51,484 nt of DNA, from positions 1-51,484 of the forward strand of contig REEK01000118.1 of the NCBI GenBank assembly GCA_007695115.1. The letters are read 5' to 3'. Below, piece by piece: positions 8,050 through 16,805 of this stretch. The notes beneath the pieces were generated by a model that searched no databases, had not been told where the DNA came from, and saw only the letters and a list, made by a program, of their open reading frames with translations. The position numbers were made by a program, and so were the translations under genes. Source of the stretch: Sphaerobacteraceae bacterium. GTDB taxonomy: Bacteria; Chloroflexota; Chloroflexia; Thermomicrobiales; Thermomicrobiaceae. The first letter of the stretch is position 1; the number at the start of each line of letters is the position of its first letter.

Positions 8050-8688
8050 TTGAGCAAGCATCAGGACCAGTCACCAGACACCGCAACCGAAGATGTGAAT
8101 CCGTCTGAGCTCGATCAAGCAGAGGATCCCGAGGAGAATCCGGAATCTGAGTCGCGCGGGAGCAACCTCGGAGCAATCGCCCTGTTGCTACTTGCCGGAT
8201 CGATCGCGCTGTTCGCCTGGGCATGGTCCAACGAACGCGGCGATTCCTCATCCGGGCAAAATGTCGAAGTCGGGCGAGAAGCACCAGATTTCACCCTTCC
8301 CGATCTCGAAGGCAATCAGGTGGCGCTATCCGATCATCGAGGAGAAGTGGTCCTGATCAATTTCTGGGCCACGTGGTGTCCGCCATGTCGTGTTGAAATG
8401 CCTGACATGGAAGCGGTCTATCGCGAGCACAGGGATGAAGGATTCGAGATACTCGGTGTCGATCAGCGTGAACCGAAGGAACTGGTAGAGGAATTCGTCA
8501 CCGATCGCGGGTTCAGCTGGATCTTCCTGCTGGACGAAGACTTCGATGTTTCCCAGGAGTATTCGGCAACGTCGATTCCGCGCAGCATCCTGGTCGATCG
8601 CGATGGGACAGTAGCGCACGTCTGGCGTGGGACACTGACTCGCTCGCAGCTCGAACAGCAGCTGGCACATCTCGGCATTGGTAATTAA
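8050..8688 (+). CDS. TlpA/ResA-type membrane-anchored thioredoxin
   Basis: A 212-residue thiol-disulfide oxidoreductase with the active domain outside the membrane. An acidic cytoplasmic N-terminus is followed by one membrane span (about residues 41-58), then the TlpA domain with APDFTLPDLEG, the active site WATWCPPCR (Cys110 and Cys113) and the cis-proline in SIPRS. Such proteins reduce apocytochrome c or deliver electrons to copper sites. The start appears to be TTG at 8050; the ribosome binding site there is poor, so the exact start is uncertain. A strong hairpin at 8712-8746 separates it from the L,D-transpeptidase gene. A second TlpA protein and CcdA lie 6 kb downstream. Confidence 0.85.
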   Translation: MSKHQDQSPDTATEDVNPSELDQAEDPEENPESESRGSNLGAIALLLLAGSIALFAWAWSNERGDSSSGQNVEVGREAPDFTLPDLEGNQVALSDHRGEVVLINFWATWCPPCRVEMPDMEAVYREHRDEGFEILGVDQREPKELVEEFVTDRGFSWIFLLDEDFDVSQEYSATSIPRSILVDRDGTVAHVWRGTLTRSQLEQQLAHLGIGN

Positions 8689-8711
8689 TTAGCGTCAACA
8701 CAGGAAACCAT

Positions 8712-8746
8712 GTAACGTTTCAGGGCGCTCGCCCGTCAAACGTTAC
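8712..8746 (+). terminator. Two-part hairpin between the thioredoxin and L,D-transpeptidase genes
   Basis: GTAACGTTT (8712-8720) pairs with AAACGTTAC (8738-8746), and inside it GGGC pairs with GCCC. It lies 24 bases after the thioredoxin stop and about 40 before the next start. It lacks a T-run, so it could be a terminator, an mRNA-end stabiliser or a leader structure of the downstream gene. Confidence 0.5.
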
Positions 8747-8787
8747 GTAGGGAACGGGAATACGAACAAGACGCACGAGGGGGCTAC

Positions 8788-9873
8788 GTGTCAAACGAAA
8801 ACGAAATACCATCAGCAAGGACCCAGAACAATTCATCCCTTGGCGCGTCGATGTCGCGTCGAAGTCTGGTGCGACGAGGAGTGGCACTTGGCTTCGCGTT
8901 GCCAGCGATAAGTACGGCACTGGCGGCGTGTATCTCCAGTGAGCGTCAAGATAGTGACGACGATGATCTCTCTGCGGATCCAACCGAACCAGCCGAAGAC
9001 GAGCCATCGCCCGAACCGGAGCCAACGTCGACGCCAGAACCGACTCCAACGCCAGAACCGACGGCGACGCCGGAGCCAACGGCAACGCCAGAACCGACTC
9101 CGACGCCGGAACCAACGCCAACACCAGAGCCGACTCCAACACCGGAGCCATCGGCGCTCGATCAGATCATGGACGATCCTGAGTGGCAAGCTGCCCTGCG
9201 CCCGGATGAAGGTCTGTTTTACGGGGCGGTCACCGGTGATTCCGTCAACATTCGTGCGGAACCTTCAGTCCAGGCAGCGGTGGTCGGCACCACGTTCCGG
9301 CGCCACCCACTGGTTATCTACGATGTCGTCGATGGTGACCCGATCGAGCAGACGATTACCGATGACGAAGGCGAGGCCGAAACGGTTGAAGACACCCGCT
9401 GGTTCCGGATCGGTGAGGGCCGATTCATCACCGCGATCTTCGTGGAGCCTCTCGTCCCAACCGCTCCGCCGGAAGTGTTCGAGGGCAACTGGGTTGATAT
9501 CAACCTGACCACGTTCTATGCGATTGGCTACCGCAACGACACGCCAGTCTACGTCGCGATTATCACAGCAGGACGTGACGGCCGGACTCCAGTCGGGCAG
9601 TATCAGATCAATCGGCGAGTATTCAACGAGACCATGGACTCGGCGACGGTCGGCATCCCTGAGGGCGACCCGGAATACTACTATCTGGAAGACGTGCACT
9701 ACACCCAGTACTTCCGCGCTGGGGGATACGCGATGCACGAGAACTACTGGTCCTCGCCAGCTGCCTATGGCCGATTCTCATCTAACGGCTGTGTCGGACT
9801 GTTCTACAGTGACGCCCAATGGTTCTGGGAGTTTCTGGATATCGGATCGTTTGTCCATATCCATTACGGATAA
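8788..9873 (+). CDS. Tat-exported lipoprotein L,D-transpeptidase (YkuD domain)
   Basis: A 361-residue cell-envelope enzyme that would form 3-3 cross-links or anchor proteins in peptidoglycan. The N-terminus has a twin-arginine motif (SRRSLV, 23-28) and a lipobox LAAC with Cys48, so it is exported folded and lipidated. Then come an acidic segment, about 50 residues of PTPEP/PTATPEP linker, an SH3-like segment (DSVNIRAEPSVQAAVVG), and a C-terminal YkuD domain. The catalytic region has His317 in YAMHENYW and Cys335 in SSNGCVGL. The start is a GTG preceded by GAGGGGG. The linker probably spans the envelope. The HENYW form of the histidine motif, instead of the common HG, is slightly unusual. Confidence 0.85.
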   Translation: MSNENEIPSARTQNNSSLGASMSRRSLVRRGVALGFALPAISTALAACISSERQDSDDDDLSADPTEPAEDEPSPEPEPTSTPEPTPTPEPTATPEPTATPEPTPTPEPTPTPEPTPTPEPSALDQIMDDPEWQAALRPDEGLFYGAVTGDSVNIRAEPSVQAAVVGTTFRRHPLVIYDVVDGDPIEQTITDDEGEAETVEDTRWFRIGEGRFITAIFVEPLVPTAPPEVFEGNWVDINLTTFYAIGYRNDTPVYVAIITAGRDGRTPVGQYQINRRVFNETMDSATVGIPEGDPEYYYLEDVHYTQYFRAGGYAMHENYWSSPAAYGRFSSNGCVGLFYSDAQWFWEFLDIGSFVHIHYG

Positions 9874-9961
9874 CGCGCTGCCACGTCAAAATTCCGGGGG
9901 CCATTCCTGTTTAAAGGGCGGCCTCCGTTGCCCCCACTAACTGATTCGGAATGGTTCGCTC

Positions 9962-10603
9962 ATGTTCCCGACCTGGCCAGATTTTGCCGCAATGGGCCTG
10001 CAGATCGGGAATTATCTTCTCGAGATCGGGCCGTTCATTCTTTTTGGTGCCGTGGTCGCTTCGGCAAAGATCACCCTGCTCGGTCGCTCCGAAAAGACAT
10101 GGACCGGATATCGACTGGTGGCACCGGTTGCGGCAATCCCGCTCGGGATACTCCCGGTTGCTGCTGCCGCGCTGAGATCCTGGTTGATCGCCCGCACGGG
10201 CACCGGCCAGGATGTCGAGCCAACTGAACAGGAGTCAGGCACCTTCAGACGGGCTATAAGTTACGCTGAGGGCCTTGTATTCCCATTCATGATCAGTGCG
10301 GCAATCGGGGCAGCTATCATCGTTATGACGCCAACTGAGCCACTCTGGACGTTACTCTCCGCCGATTCACCCTGGAGACTGATTATTGCGCCGGTTGTCG
10401 CCGGTCTGGTGAAACCACGTGGCGGTTCGGAACTCCCACTGGTTATGGCAATGATTACCAAAGGACTCGACCCTGTCGGTGCCGTTGCGGCGATCCTCGG
10501 GGCAGGTTACCTTCACGCCCGATCGATTCCCCTGGCAATGGTCCATATCGTCGGCGCAGTCGTTATCGGCGCGATCCTCTGGCAAACTGGCTTGAGCCTC
10601 TAG
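9962..10603 (+). CDS. Permease-like membrane protein (DUF318/UPF0718-like, divergent)
   Basis: A 213-residue integral membrane protein with about five hydrophobic spans. LLEIGPFILFGAVVASAK resembles the first repeat of the DUF318 predicted permeases. The later KPRGGSELPLVMAMITKGLDPVGAVAAIL resembles their second repeat, in which a small-residue loop precedes KGL. The cysteine pair that family members often carry in the first repeat is missing. Substrate unknown; DUF318 members have been linked to metal or thiol export. The start at 9962 has a weak ribosome binding site. The assignment rests on motif resemblance only. Confidence 0.5.
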   Translation: MFPTWPDFAAMGLQIGNYLLEIGPFILFGAVVASAKITLLGRSEKTWTGYRLVAPVAAIPLGILPVAAAALRSWLIARTGTGQDVEPTEQESGTFRRAISYAEGLVFPFMISAAIGAAIIVMTPTEPLWTLLSADSPWRLIIAPVVAGLVKPRGGSELPLVMAMITKGLDPVGAVAAILGAGYLHARSIPLAMVHIVGAVVIGAILWQTGLSL

Positions 10604-10619
10604 TCTTCGAGAGCCAACG

Positions 10620-11222
10620 CTATCGGAGATGCCGGACCGTGTACTCAAGTCCACGCTCGAACGGGATCGTTTGCGTCACAACGTCTTCGCGCTGCCGGAT
10701 CAGACTGAGCAGATCCTCGCAATCGTGCGACGTCACGTTGTCGGTTAGCACCACACCACCCGGCCGGACGCGCTCGATCACGTTGTCGAAGTGACGTGGG
10801 TAGTCGTCCTTCTCAGCATCGAGGAAGACCAGGTCGATTGAATCAAACCGGGCGGCGATCTCGCTTCCATCCCCGGTTTCGATGATTGCGGTATCCGCAA
10901 CTCCTGCCTCAACCAGATTAGCATTCGCCTGAGACGCCCGTTCCGGCAGAATTTCCGATCCGACGATCCGTCCACCGTACTCGCGTGCAGCCAGAGCCAG
11001 CCAGATCGTCGAGTAACCGGTCGAAGAGCCGATCTCCACGATCAGACCCGGCTGGAGAGATCGAATGAGCGAGAAGAGAAAAAGTCCGGTCGGTGCGGTA
11101 ACGTTGCGAGTACGTTCGCTAACCGGCAGGCCGCGTTCTCGCTGAGTCGCGTCATCGTCGCGCAATCGTTCCAAGACTTCCAGCGCAGGCGACTGGGCGA
11201 TCCAGTGTTCGGGATACTTCAT
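10620..11222 (-). CDS. Class I SAM-dependent O-methyltransferase (catechol OMT type)
   Basis: A 200-residue O-methyltransferase of the caffeoyl-CoA/catechol family. Motif I is VEIGSSTGYSTIWLA, followed by GSEILPERASQANANL and VFLDAEKDDYPRHFD, with the metal- and substrate-contacting acidic residues, then RPGGVVLTDNV. I start at the ATG at 11222 because AGGGAAGG lies eight bases ahead; the frame stays open 44 codons further but that part has no family match. The product acts in the cytoplasm on an unknown catechol-like substrate. Its ribosome binding site is complementary to the C-rich tract of the predicted small RNA at 18264-18358. Confidence 0.85.
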   Translation of the reverse strand: MKYPEHWIAQSPALEVLERLRDDDATQRERGLPVSERTRNVTAPTGLFLFSLIRSLQPGLIVEIGSSTGYSTIWLALAAREYGGRIVGSEILPERASQANANLVEAGVADTAIIETGDGSEIAARFDSIDLVFLDAEKDDYPRHFDNVIERVRPGGVVLTDNVTSHDCEDLLSLIRQREDVVTQTIPFERGLEYTVRHLR

Positions 11223-11392
11223 TGTGGCACCTTCCCTGATACGATTCGCTGAACCTGTGCGAACGTTCGCCGAGAAACCAGAGTATAATTCGCGGATTAC
11301 CGGCAGTATTCTTGCGATCTCTAACCAGAGCCCGCCGGGCCAGACGCGAACCATACCGCCGGCACAGAGTCCCGGCCGACGAAGGAGCTTGG

Positions 11393-11791
11393 ATGTCCGG
11401 ATACGATCCGAACCGACGACCAGACTACGGACGTGATTACCACGATGATTGGCCTGACCCGGAGGAAATCCGATATCGTCAAGAGGTAGTCTACGGCCGC
11501 ATTGCCAGTGTGGTCTGGTTCATTACCTTCGTAATTCTGTCGATCATTCTCCTGCGAGTCGTCATGCTGATGATTAACGCGAACCGGGAAAACGCGTTCG
11601 TCAGCTGGGTCTACAGCACGAGCGAGTTCTTTGTTCGGCCATTTCTGGGCATAACCAGTGATCCGACCTTCAACGGGTTCGTGTTCGAGATCAACTCTCT
11701 GATCGCAATGCTGATCTACATCCTGCTGATTTACGGCATTCTGCAGCTCGTAAAGGTGGTACTCGATATTACGATGCCGGTCGAGCCGTAA
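11393..11791 (+). CDS. YggT-like small membrane protein
   Basis: A 132-residue protein with a charged, Tyr/Asp-rich cytoplasmic N-terminus and two strong membrane spans (about 50-70 and 107-127). The stretch between them, SEFFVRPFLGI with a later INSLIAMLIYILLIY, matches the spacing of YggT-family proteins, in which a conserved 'RPF' lies between two helices. YggT relatives take part in envelope or osmotic functions; the biochemical role is not settled. The start at 11393 has GAAGGAG eight bases ahead, an excellent ribosome binding site. It converges with the subtilase gene and shares its terminator. Confidence 0.6.
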   Translation: MSGYDPNRRPDYGRDYHDDWPDPEEIRYRQEVVYGRIASVVWFITFVILSIILLRVVMLMINANRENAFVSWVYSTSEFFVRPFLGITSDPTFNGFVFEINSLIAMLIYILLIYGILQLVKVVLDITMPVEP

Positions 11792-11820
11792 ACAGCCAGA
11801 AATTGCCGTCAATAACAGAA

Positions 11821-11846
11821 CGGGCCACTTTCAAGTGGCCCGTTTT
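11821..11846 (+). terminator. Bidirectional intrinsic terminator
   Basis: CGGGCCACTT (11821-11830) and AAGTGGCCCG (11833-11842) form a near-perfect 10-bp stem, followed by TTTT (11843-11846) on the plus strand and preceded by A-rich sequence. It lies between the convergent YggT-like and subtilase genes and can end both. Confidence 0.85.
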
Positions 11847-11880
11847 CCTTATCTCCAGGATTCTTGTGAAACGCGAGCGG

Positions 11881-13944
11881 CTATCGAAGACGATTGATGG
11901 CGTATGCCGACGGATCCTGCAGCGCCGGCCCTTCCGGAACGTCACCGTAGCGCCAGCGGTAGTAGTGTTGCCCGACATTGCCCATCTCGACCTCCCAGCC
12001 AGAATCGTTGGCGGGAGTATAGGTAAGGCATCGCCGCTCGAAACACTGAATCATGACGTCCTGTTCGACACCACCTACAGCAACGCGAGACCAGTACGCT
12101 TCAGTAACCGGTAGACCAGTGGCAAAGTAGGTCGGATTAAATATCTGGCCCTCAACGTATTGCCTCTGCTGGCGAAGGGTTCCCGTACTGTTCAGGTAGT
12201 CCCAGAATACATCGGCTATCGCATACCCCGTGTCCTCAACAAACTCGGAGCGAGTGACGCTGTAGTCTGCTAGAGCTTCATCAGTGCCAACGGTGCCATC
12301 CTGGTCCAGAGTTGCGATGATCACATCATCCTGGCCGGCCCCTTCGGGTTCGAGAATGTCGTTGAACGATGCATAGGTCGGACCGGGGTTGTCGTCCGGG
12401 TCGCCGGCTACGGGTATCTCCGCTGGCTGACGATTCTCGAACTCGGCGTCACCAATCTGAAGCTGGCCGCTTATCAACTCGTTGACGAGCAAACCGTTGG
12501 TCACGAACCACGGATTGGAGCGGTCCCCATACGGGTTCGTAATCTCCATCCGGGATTTGTCGTAATAGGCAACCAGTCTGAATCCATTCTCGGAATCAAC
12601 GTATGGTTCGGGACGAAGGTCGAATGAGTGAGGGCCCCATAGCCAGGTTCGCCGTGTCGCCAGATTGGAGACCGGCTCATCTGCCGGAAGCCACGTTGCA
12701 CCGAACGTTGGCAGGAGCGCTTCACGTAGCGCTGCGTCCACGTCGAGCAGACCGGACCCGGTGCCAACTGTTCCTTCGGCGAAGGTCATCTGAGCGGTCT
12801 CGCGCAACAATGATCGAATTTGATGGACATCGAGTTCCGGATTGACTGAATGAAGTAGCGCAGCGGCTCCGGTCACGATCGGTGTGGAAAATGAAGTTCC
12901 CTGAACCGTTCCGTACACGTTGCCCTGCTCTGGATCATAGACAGTGGTGAACACACCCTGACCAGGTGCAACAAGGTCCGTGACACTCACGCGTGAGGTG
13001 AAACGGGTCAGGTCGGATCCGTCCAGCGTCGAAGCGCCAACCGAGATCGTCGATGGGGAACTGCCCGGAAACGACACTTTGTCTGGCTGATTACCAGAGG
13101 CTGCAACAACGATCACATTGTTCGCCTCGGCGTAGGCGAGCGCCTGTTCCAGCCGACCGCTCTGTGTTTCGGAACCGAGACTCAGGTTGATGACGTTTGC
13201 GCCCATGTCCACCGAGTCTTCAACTGCGATTGCGATACGGCTGATCGGTACACCGTCCGTGTTACCCACTCGCATCGGCAGCAATTGCACGTTCATCGCC
13301 GTGCCAGCCATCCCGATTCCATTGTTTCCTGCCGCAGCGATGATTCCCGCCACCGCCGTGCCGTGGCCAAGATTATCGGTCGTGTCATCGGCGGCAAACC
13401 CGTCGACGTAATTCTTTCCTTCGAGCACTTTGCCCTGAAGATCGGGGTGGTCCGCCCGAATGCCTGAATCAACCACCGAGACGATGACATCCGGGTTTCC
13501 GGAGGAGATTGTCCACGCCTCCGGCAGATTCACCGTTTCTGCCCAGACCTGCTCGTCGAACCGGGCATCGTTGGGAACAAACGAATCCTGAAAGTAGTAC
13601 AGGATATCCGGCTCAATGAAATCAACTGCCGGGTGGTTGCTCAGACGGGCGATAGCGTCCGATGCACGCGTCTGTCCATCGAAGGAGACAACCATCGTGC
13701 GATTGGACGAAACATGCTCACGATGACTGGCATCTCCCATGAACGAGGCAACCGCGCTGCTTCCATGGAAGTGCGCAACATCGTCGTTGAGTTGAATGAT
13801 CCAGTCACTGGTGCTCTCGGTGGTGTTGCCGTCGTCAGTGGACTCGGCCACAACTGAAGCCGGAATGAGCAACGCGAGGGCGAGCAGACTAAGAAGTAGA
13901 AAACGAATGCGTTGTGGCAGCAATTTCGGAAACCTCTGATTCAC
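11881..13944 (-). CDS. Secreted subtilisin-like serine protease (S8) with C-terminal module
   Basis: A 687-residue exported protease. Residues 12-33 are a signal peptide. An I9-type propeptide follows, ending near EPDILYYF. The catalytic domain holds Asp159 (VVDSGIRADHPDL), His194 (NLGHGTAVAG), the oxyanion Asn in AASGNQPD, and Ser351 (GTSFSTPIVTGA). The C-terminal 250 residues are not catalytic. They end in RCLTYTPANDSGW and GNVGQHYYRWRYGD, a short module I recall from many secreted Thermomicrobia-type proteins, perhaps for surface attachment. The ribosome binding site at 13944 is weak. No sorting signal or membrane anchor is seen. Substrate unknown; it probably degrades protein outside the cell. 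Confidence 0.88.
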   Translation of the reverse strand: MNQRFPKLLPQRIRFLLLSLLALALLIPASVVAESTDDGNTTESTSDWIIQLNDDVAHFHGSSAVASFMGDASHREHVSSNRTMVVSFDGQTRASDAIARLSNHPAVDFIEPDILYYFQDSFVPNDARFDEQVWAETVNLPEAWTISSGNPDVIVSVVDSGIRADHPDLQGKVLEGKNYVDGFAADDTTDNLGHGTAVAGIIAAAGNNGIGMAGTAMNVQLLPMRVGNTDGVPISRIAIAVEDSVDMGANVINLSLGSETQSGRLEQALAYAEANNVIVVAASGNQPDKVSFPGSSPSTISVGASTLDGSDLTRFTSRVSVTDLVAPGQGVFTTVYDPEQGNVYGTVQGTSFSTPIVTGAAALLHSVNPELDVHQIRSLLRETAQMTFAEGTVGTGSGLLDVDAALREALLPTFGATWLPADEPVSNLATRRTWLWGPHSFDLRPEPYVDSENGFRLVAYYDKSRMEITNPYGDRSNPWFVTNGLLVNELISGQLQIGDAEFENRQPAEIPVAGDPDDNPGPTYASFNDILEPEGAGQDDVIIATLDQDGTVGTDEALADYSVTRSEFVEDTGYAIADVFWDYLNSTGTLRQQRQYVEGQIFNPTYFATGLPVTEAYWSRVAVGGVEQDVMIQCFERRCLTYTPANDSGWEVEMGNVGQHYYRWRYGDVPEGPALQDPSAYAINRLR

Positions 13945-14228
13945 TGGACGGAAACTGGTTCCTGCACGATCCGAAGAACCATCTGCTCGTATAGATATTC
14001 TACTTGTTCCAGCGCAATGTAACCGCGCTCACAGACGACCGTGGTCCTGCCTTGCAGACTATCTACACACAGAACGAATGAGCGATCGCGCGGTCACAGA
14101 ATCCACACTGGAAGACTGGCAGAATCGTAATTCAGTCAGTGGCTCAGGTACCATTGGGACAGCGTGATTCGCCGGTACGACACGGTAATCACGGTATCTT
14201 CATCATCATGAAGCGAGGTCACCACCAA

Positions 14229-14786
14229 ATGTTTCAGCCCCAGCAATCCCGTCGCCTGATTACGCTCGTTTCAACAATGGTTATCTTTCTTCTTGTCCTC
14301 GCCGCCTGTGGCGATGATTCGGAATCGTCGGGTGGCACTGGAGAACCGGAACATGATTTTGCCTTCGTTGCCTATCAGGGGATCGATGGAGCAGAACCCG
14401 ATGAGGAAATGATGTTCTCGGAACTTTTCGCTGACGGCAGACCTGTTGTGCTCAACTTCTGGGCCGGGCAGTGCCCGCCATGCCGGGCCGAAATGCCGCA
14501 CTTCCAGCAACTCGCCGATGAATTCGAGGACGAATTTACGTTGATCGGAATCGATGTCGGTGTGTTCACCGGTCTCGGTACCGAGCAAAACGCCCTGGAT
14601 CTGCTGGACGAACTCAATATTACCTATCCCACCGGACGAGCCCTGGATCGTGATGCCCTGATGGACTATGGCGTCACAGGCATGCCGACAACTGTCTTCA
14701 TGAGTGGCTCCGGTGAGATCGTCGAGAAGCGCATCGGTCTCATTCTGGAAGACGAAATGCGCGAAAAGCTGGAAGATCTCATCTAG
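14229..14786 (+). CDS. TlpA-type thioredoxin lipoprotein
   Basis: A 185-residue lipoprotein: a basic N-terminus, a hydrophobic stretch and the lipobox LAAC with Cys27. The thioredoxin domain carries WAGQCPPCRAEMP as active site and a cis-proline in GMPTTVF. I start at the ATG at 14229 because GCGAGGT lies nine bases ahead. The frame extends upstream, but only this start places the signal peptide correctly. The gene for CcdA begins 65 bases downstream. CcdA proteins carry electrons across the membrane to such thioredoxins, so the pair most likely reduces disulfides of exported proteins or cytochrome c precursors. Confidence 0.88.
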   Translation: MFQPQQSRRLITLVSTMVIFLLVLAACGDDSESSGGTGEPEHDFAFVAYQGIDGAEPDEEMMFSELFADGRPVVLNFWAGQCPPCRAEMPHFQQLADEFEDEFTLIGIDVGVFTGLGTEQNALDLLDELNITYPTGRALDRDALMDYGVTGMPTTVFMSGSGEIVEKRIGLILEDEMREKLEDLI

Positions 14787-14851
14787 CAACCAGCGGCCGT
14801 TATTCCCGCAGAACTACCTTTCGATCGAAACGTCGGAAATGGTCAGGACGA

Positions 14852-15760
14852 ATGTCCAGCTCAACCCAGAATCAGTCATCATCACTCTCCCGAAGAGATC
14901 TCCTTGCAGTTGGAGCGGTGCTTGCTGCCTTCGCGATCGCGATAGGCGCCGCCTTCGTGACCGGTACCGGTACTGGTCAGGTCACCCGCAGTGTCGAGAA
15001 CATCTCTTTCACCTGGCAGAACTGGCTGGGTGACTTCGGGACGTTGCTTCCCGTCGGGTTCGCGTTCGTTGCCGGAATGGTGGCGGCGGTGAATCCGTGC
15101 GGCTTCGCGATGCTTCCCGCCTATCTCGGGATCTATCTCGGATCGGCCGAGAAGCGGGCCAAATCGGGCGCCGCGTTTTCCGGTGCAATGAGTCGGGCGC
15201 TATGGGTGAGTCTGATGGTAACTGTCGGGTTCATCATTCTCTTCGGAATCGCCGGGATCCTTCTCAGTATCGCGACATCTACAATTGCGCAATATTTGCC
15301 CTGGATGGGATTGGTGATCGGGGCGGTCCTGATCATCGCGGCCGGGCTGATGCTCAGTGGCAAGGTCCTGTATTCCGCGCTCGGAGAGCAATTCGCCGAT
15401 CGAATGGGTAGCAGTGCCAGTCAGGGCGGCAGTCGCGGATACCTGGCCTATGGAATCGGCTATGGAGCGGCATCGCTCAGTTGCACGCTACCGATCTTTA
15501 TGGCGGTCGTCGGCAGCACACTGGCCGTCTCAGGGATCGTTCCGGCAATGGCCCAGTTCGTCCTCTACGCCCTCGGAATGGGTTTCGTGATCACCATGTT
15601 CACCGTCAGCACCGCGATCTTCAAATCCGCTATGCTGGCGAATCTCCGGGGAATCAGCCGGTACGTGCAGCCAGTGAGTAGCGTACTTCTGCTGGTGGCC
15701 GGTGCCTATATCGTGTACTACTGGCTGACACTCGGCGGACTGCTGGAGACGATCATCTAG
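14852..15760 (+). CDS. ccdA: CcdA/DsbD-type transmembrane electron carrier
   Basis: A 302-residue polytopic protein with about seven hydrophobic segments. The two redox cysteines sit in VNPCGFAMLPAYL (Cys83) and ASLSCTLPIF (Cys211), the hallmark pair of the CcdA family. It moves electrons from cytoplasmic thioredoxin to extracytoplasmic thiol proteins. The first hydrophobic segment is preceded by SRRDLL, which looks like a Tat motif but serves here as the start of a membrane span. AGGA precedes the ATG closely. It follows the TlpA lipoprotein gene and both are probably one operon. Confidence 0.88.
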   Translation: MSSSTQNQSSSLSRRDLLAVGAVLAAFAIAIGAAFVTGTGTGQVTRSVENISFTWQNWLGDFGTLLPVGFAFVAGMVAAVNPCGFAMLPAYLGIYLGSAEKRAKSGAAFSGAMSRALWVSLMVTVGFIILFGIAGILLSIATSTIAQYLPWMGLVIGAVLIIAAGLMLSGKVLYSALGEQFADRMGSSASQGGSRGYLAYGIGYGAASLSCTLPIFMAVVGSTLAVSGIVPAMAQFVLYALGMGFVITMFTVSTAIFKSAMLANLRGISRYVQPVSSVLLLVAGAYIVYYWLTLGGLLETII

Positions 15761-15785
15761 ACCAGCACACAGCGAGGGAGAATCG

Positions 15786-16805
15786 ATGCAGATCACCATC
15801 ATCGGCGCGGGAGCCATTGGCGGAACCGTCGGCGCTTTTCTCACTCAGGCAGGCCATGACGTGACGGTCGTCGATATCGTTCGGGAACACGTCGAGCAGA
15901 TCAACCAGCACGGTCTCCGGATCTCGGGCGTCAGAGGCGACCAGCACTACCCCCTTCGTGCGGTCCACACCGACGACCTCGCAGGCACGCTTCATAACGT
16001 CATCCTCGCCGTCAAAGGTCACTTTACCCGTGACGTGGTTACGCAGGTGATCGCCCCACGGCTCGCCGAAGATGGTTATGTCGTCTCTCTCCAGAACGGG
16101 CTCAACGAAGACACCATTGCCGATGTCATCGGACCAGAGCGAACCATCGGCGCATTTGTCCATTTCGGAGCCGATTACCTGGACCCGGGACATGTACAGC
16201 TCGGCCAGGACCAGGATATCTTTCTCGGTGAACTGGATGGTTCCCGGACAGATCGAGTCGAAGAGCTACAGCAGGCGCTCTCTGCAGTCATGCCCACGCA
16301 CATCACTCACGAGATCTACAGCTACCTCTGGGGCAAGCTCGTCTATGGATCGATGGCCTTTGCAGTCTCGACCGTCGACGCTCCAGTCCCGGAAATCCTC
16401 GAAGATGAGCGCGCTCGTCAGATCTGCCTGGCAGCCTGCCGCGAAACGGCACTGGTAGGGCAGGCGCTCGGTCACGATCTCAAACCGATCGGCGCCTTCG
16501 AATCGTCCCAGTTCCTGCCTGACCGCGATGATGCGACCAGCCTGGCTGCTCTGGACCGATTCCGGGCCGAGATGGCCGCCTCAATCAAGCAGCATATGGG
16601 TATCTGGCGAGATCTCAGGATCAAGAAGCGCGCGACCGAGGTCGACGTTCAGTGCGGCGAGGTCGTTCGATACGCCGCGGATGCCGGGATTGATGTGCCG
16701 GTGAATCAGGCGATCGTCAGGACGATTCATGAGATCGAAGACGACGCCAGAGACATGAACTGGAGCAACCTCGACACACTGCTGAGTGCGATCCCCCGCA
16801 AGTGA
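15786..16805 (+). CDS. Ketopantoate reductase family oxidoreductase (ApbA/PanE-like)
   Basis: A 339-residue NADP-dependent dehydrogenase. The N-terminal Rossmann motif ITIIGAGAIGGTVGAFL is followed by the family's VILAVKGHFT (normally VxVK) and SLQNGLNEDTI. YLWGKLVYGS contains the catalytic-site lysine region. The C-terminal half is helical, as in PanE. PanE reduces ketopantoate to pantoate for coenzyme A; many relatives act on other 2-oxo acids. Its context gives no support for pantothenate synthesis, so I keep the family name only. GAGGGAG seven bases ahead marks the start. At 339 residues it is slightly longer than typical PanE. Confidence 0.82.
   Translation: MQITIIGAGAIGGTVGAFLTQAGHDVTVVDIVREHVEQINQHGLRISGVRGDQHYPLRAVHTDDLAGTLHNVILAVKGHFTRDVVTQVIAPRLAEDGYVVSLQNGLNEDTIADVIGPERTIGAFVHFGADYLDPGHVQLGQDQDIFLGELDGSRTDRVEELQQALSAVMPTHITHEIYSYLWGKLVYGSMAFAVSTVDAPVPEILEDERARQICLAACRETALVGQALGHDLKPIGAFESSQFLPDRDDATSLAALDRFRAEMAASIKQHMGIWRDLRIKKRATEVDVQCGEVVRYAADAGIDVPVNQAIVRTIHEIEDDARDMNWSNLDTLLSAIPRK

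Noticed and set aside
9003-9153. CRISPR-like short direct repeats
   Set aside because: They are in-frame codons of a Thr-Pro-Glu linker without spacers; the same holds for 32327-32547.
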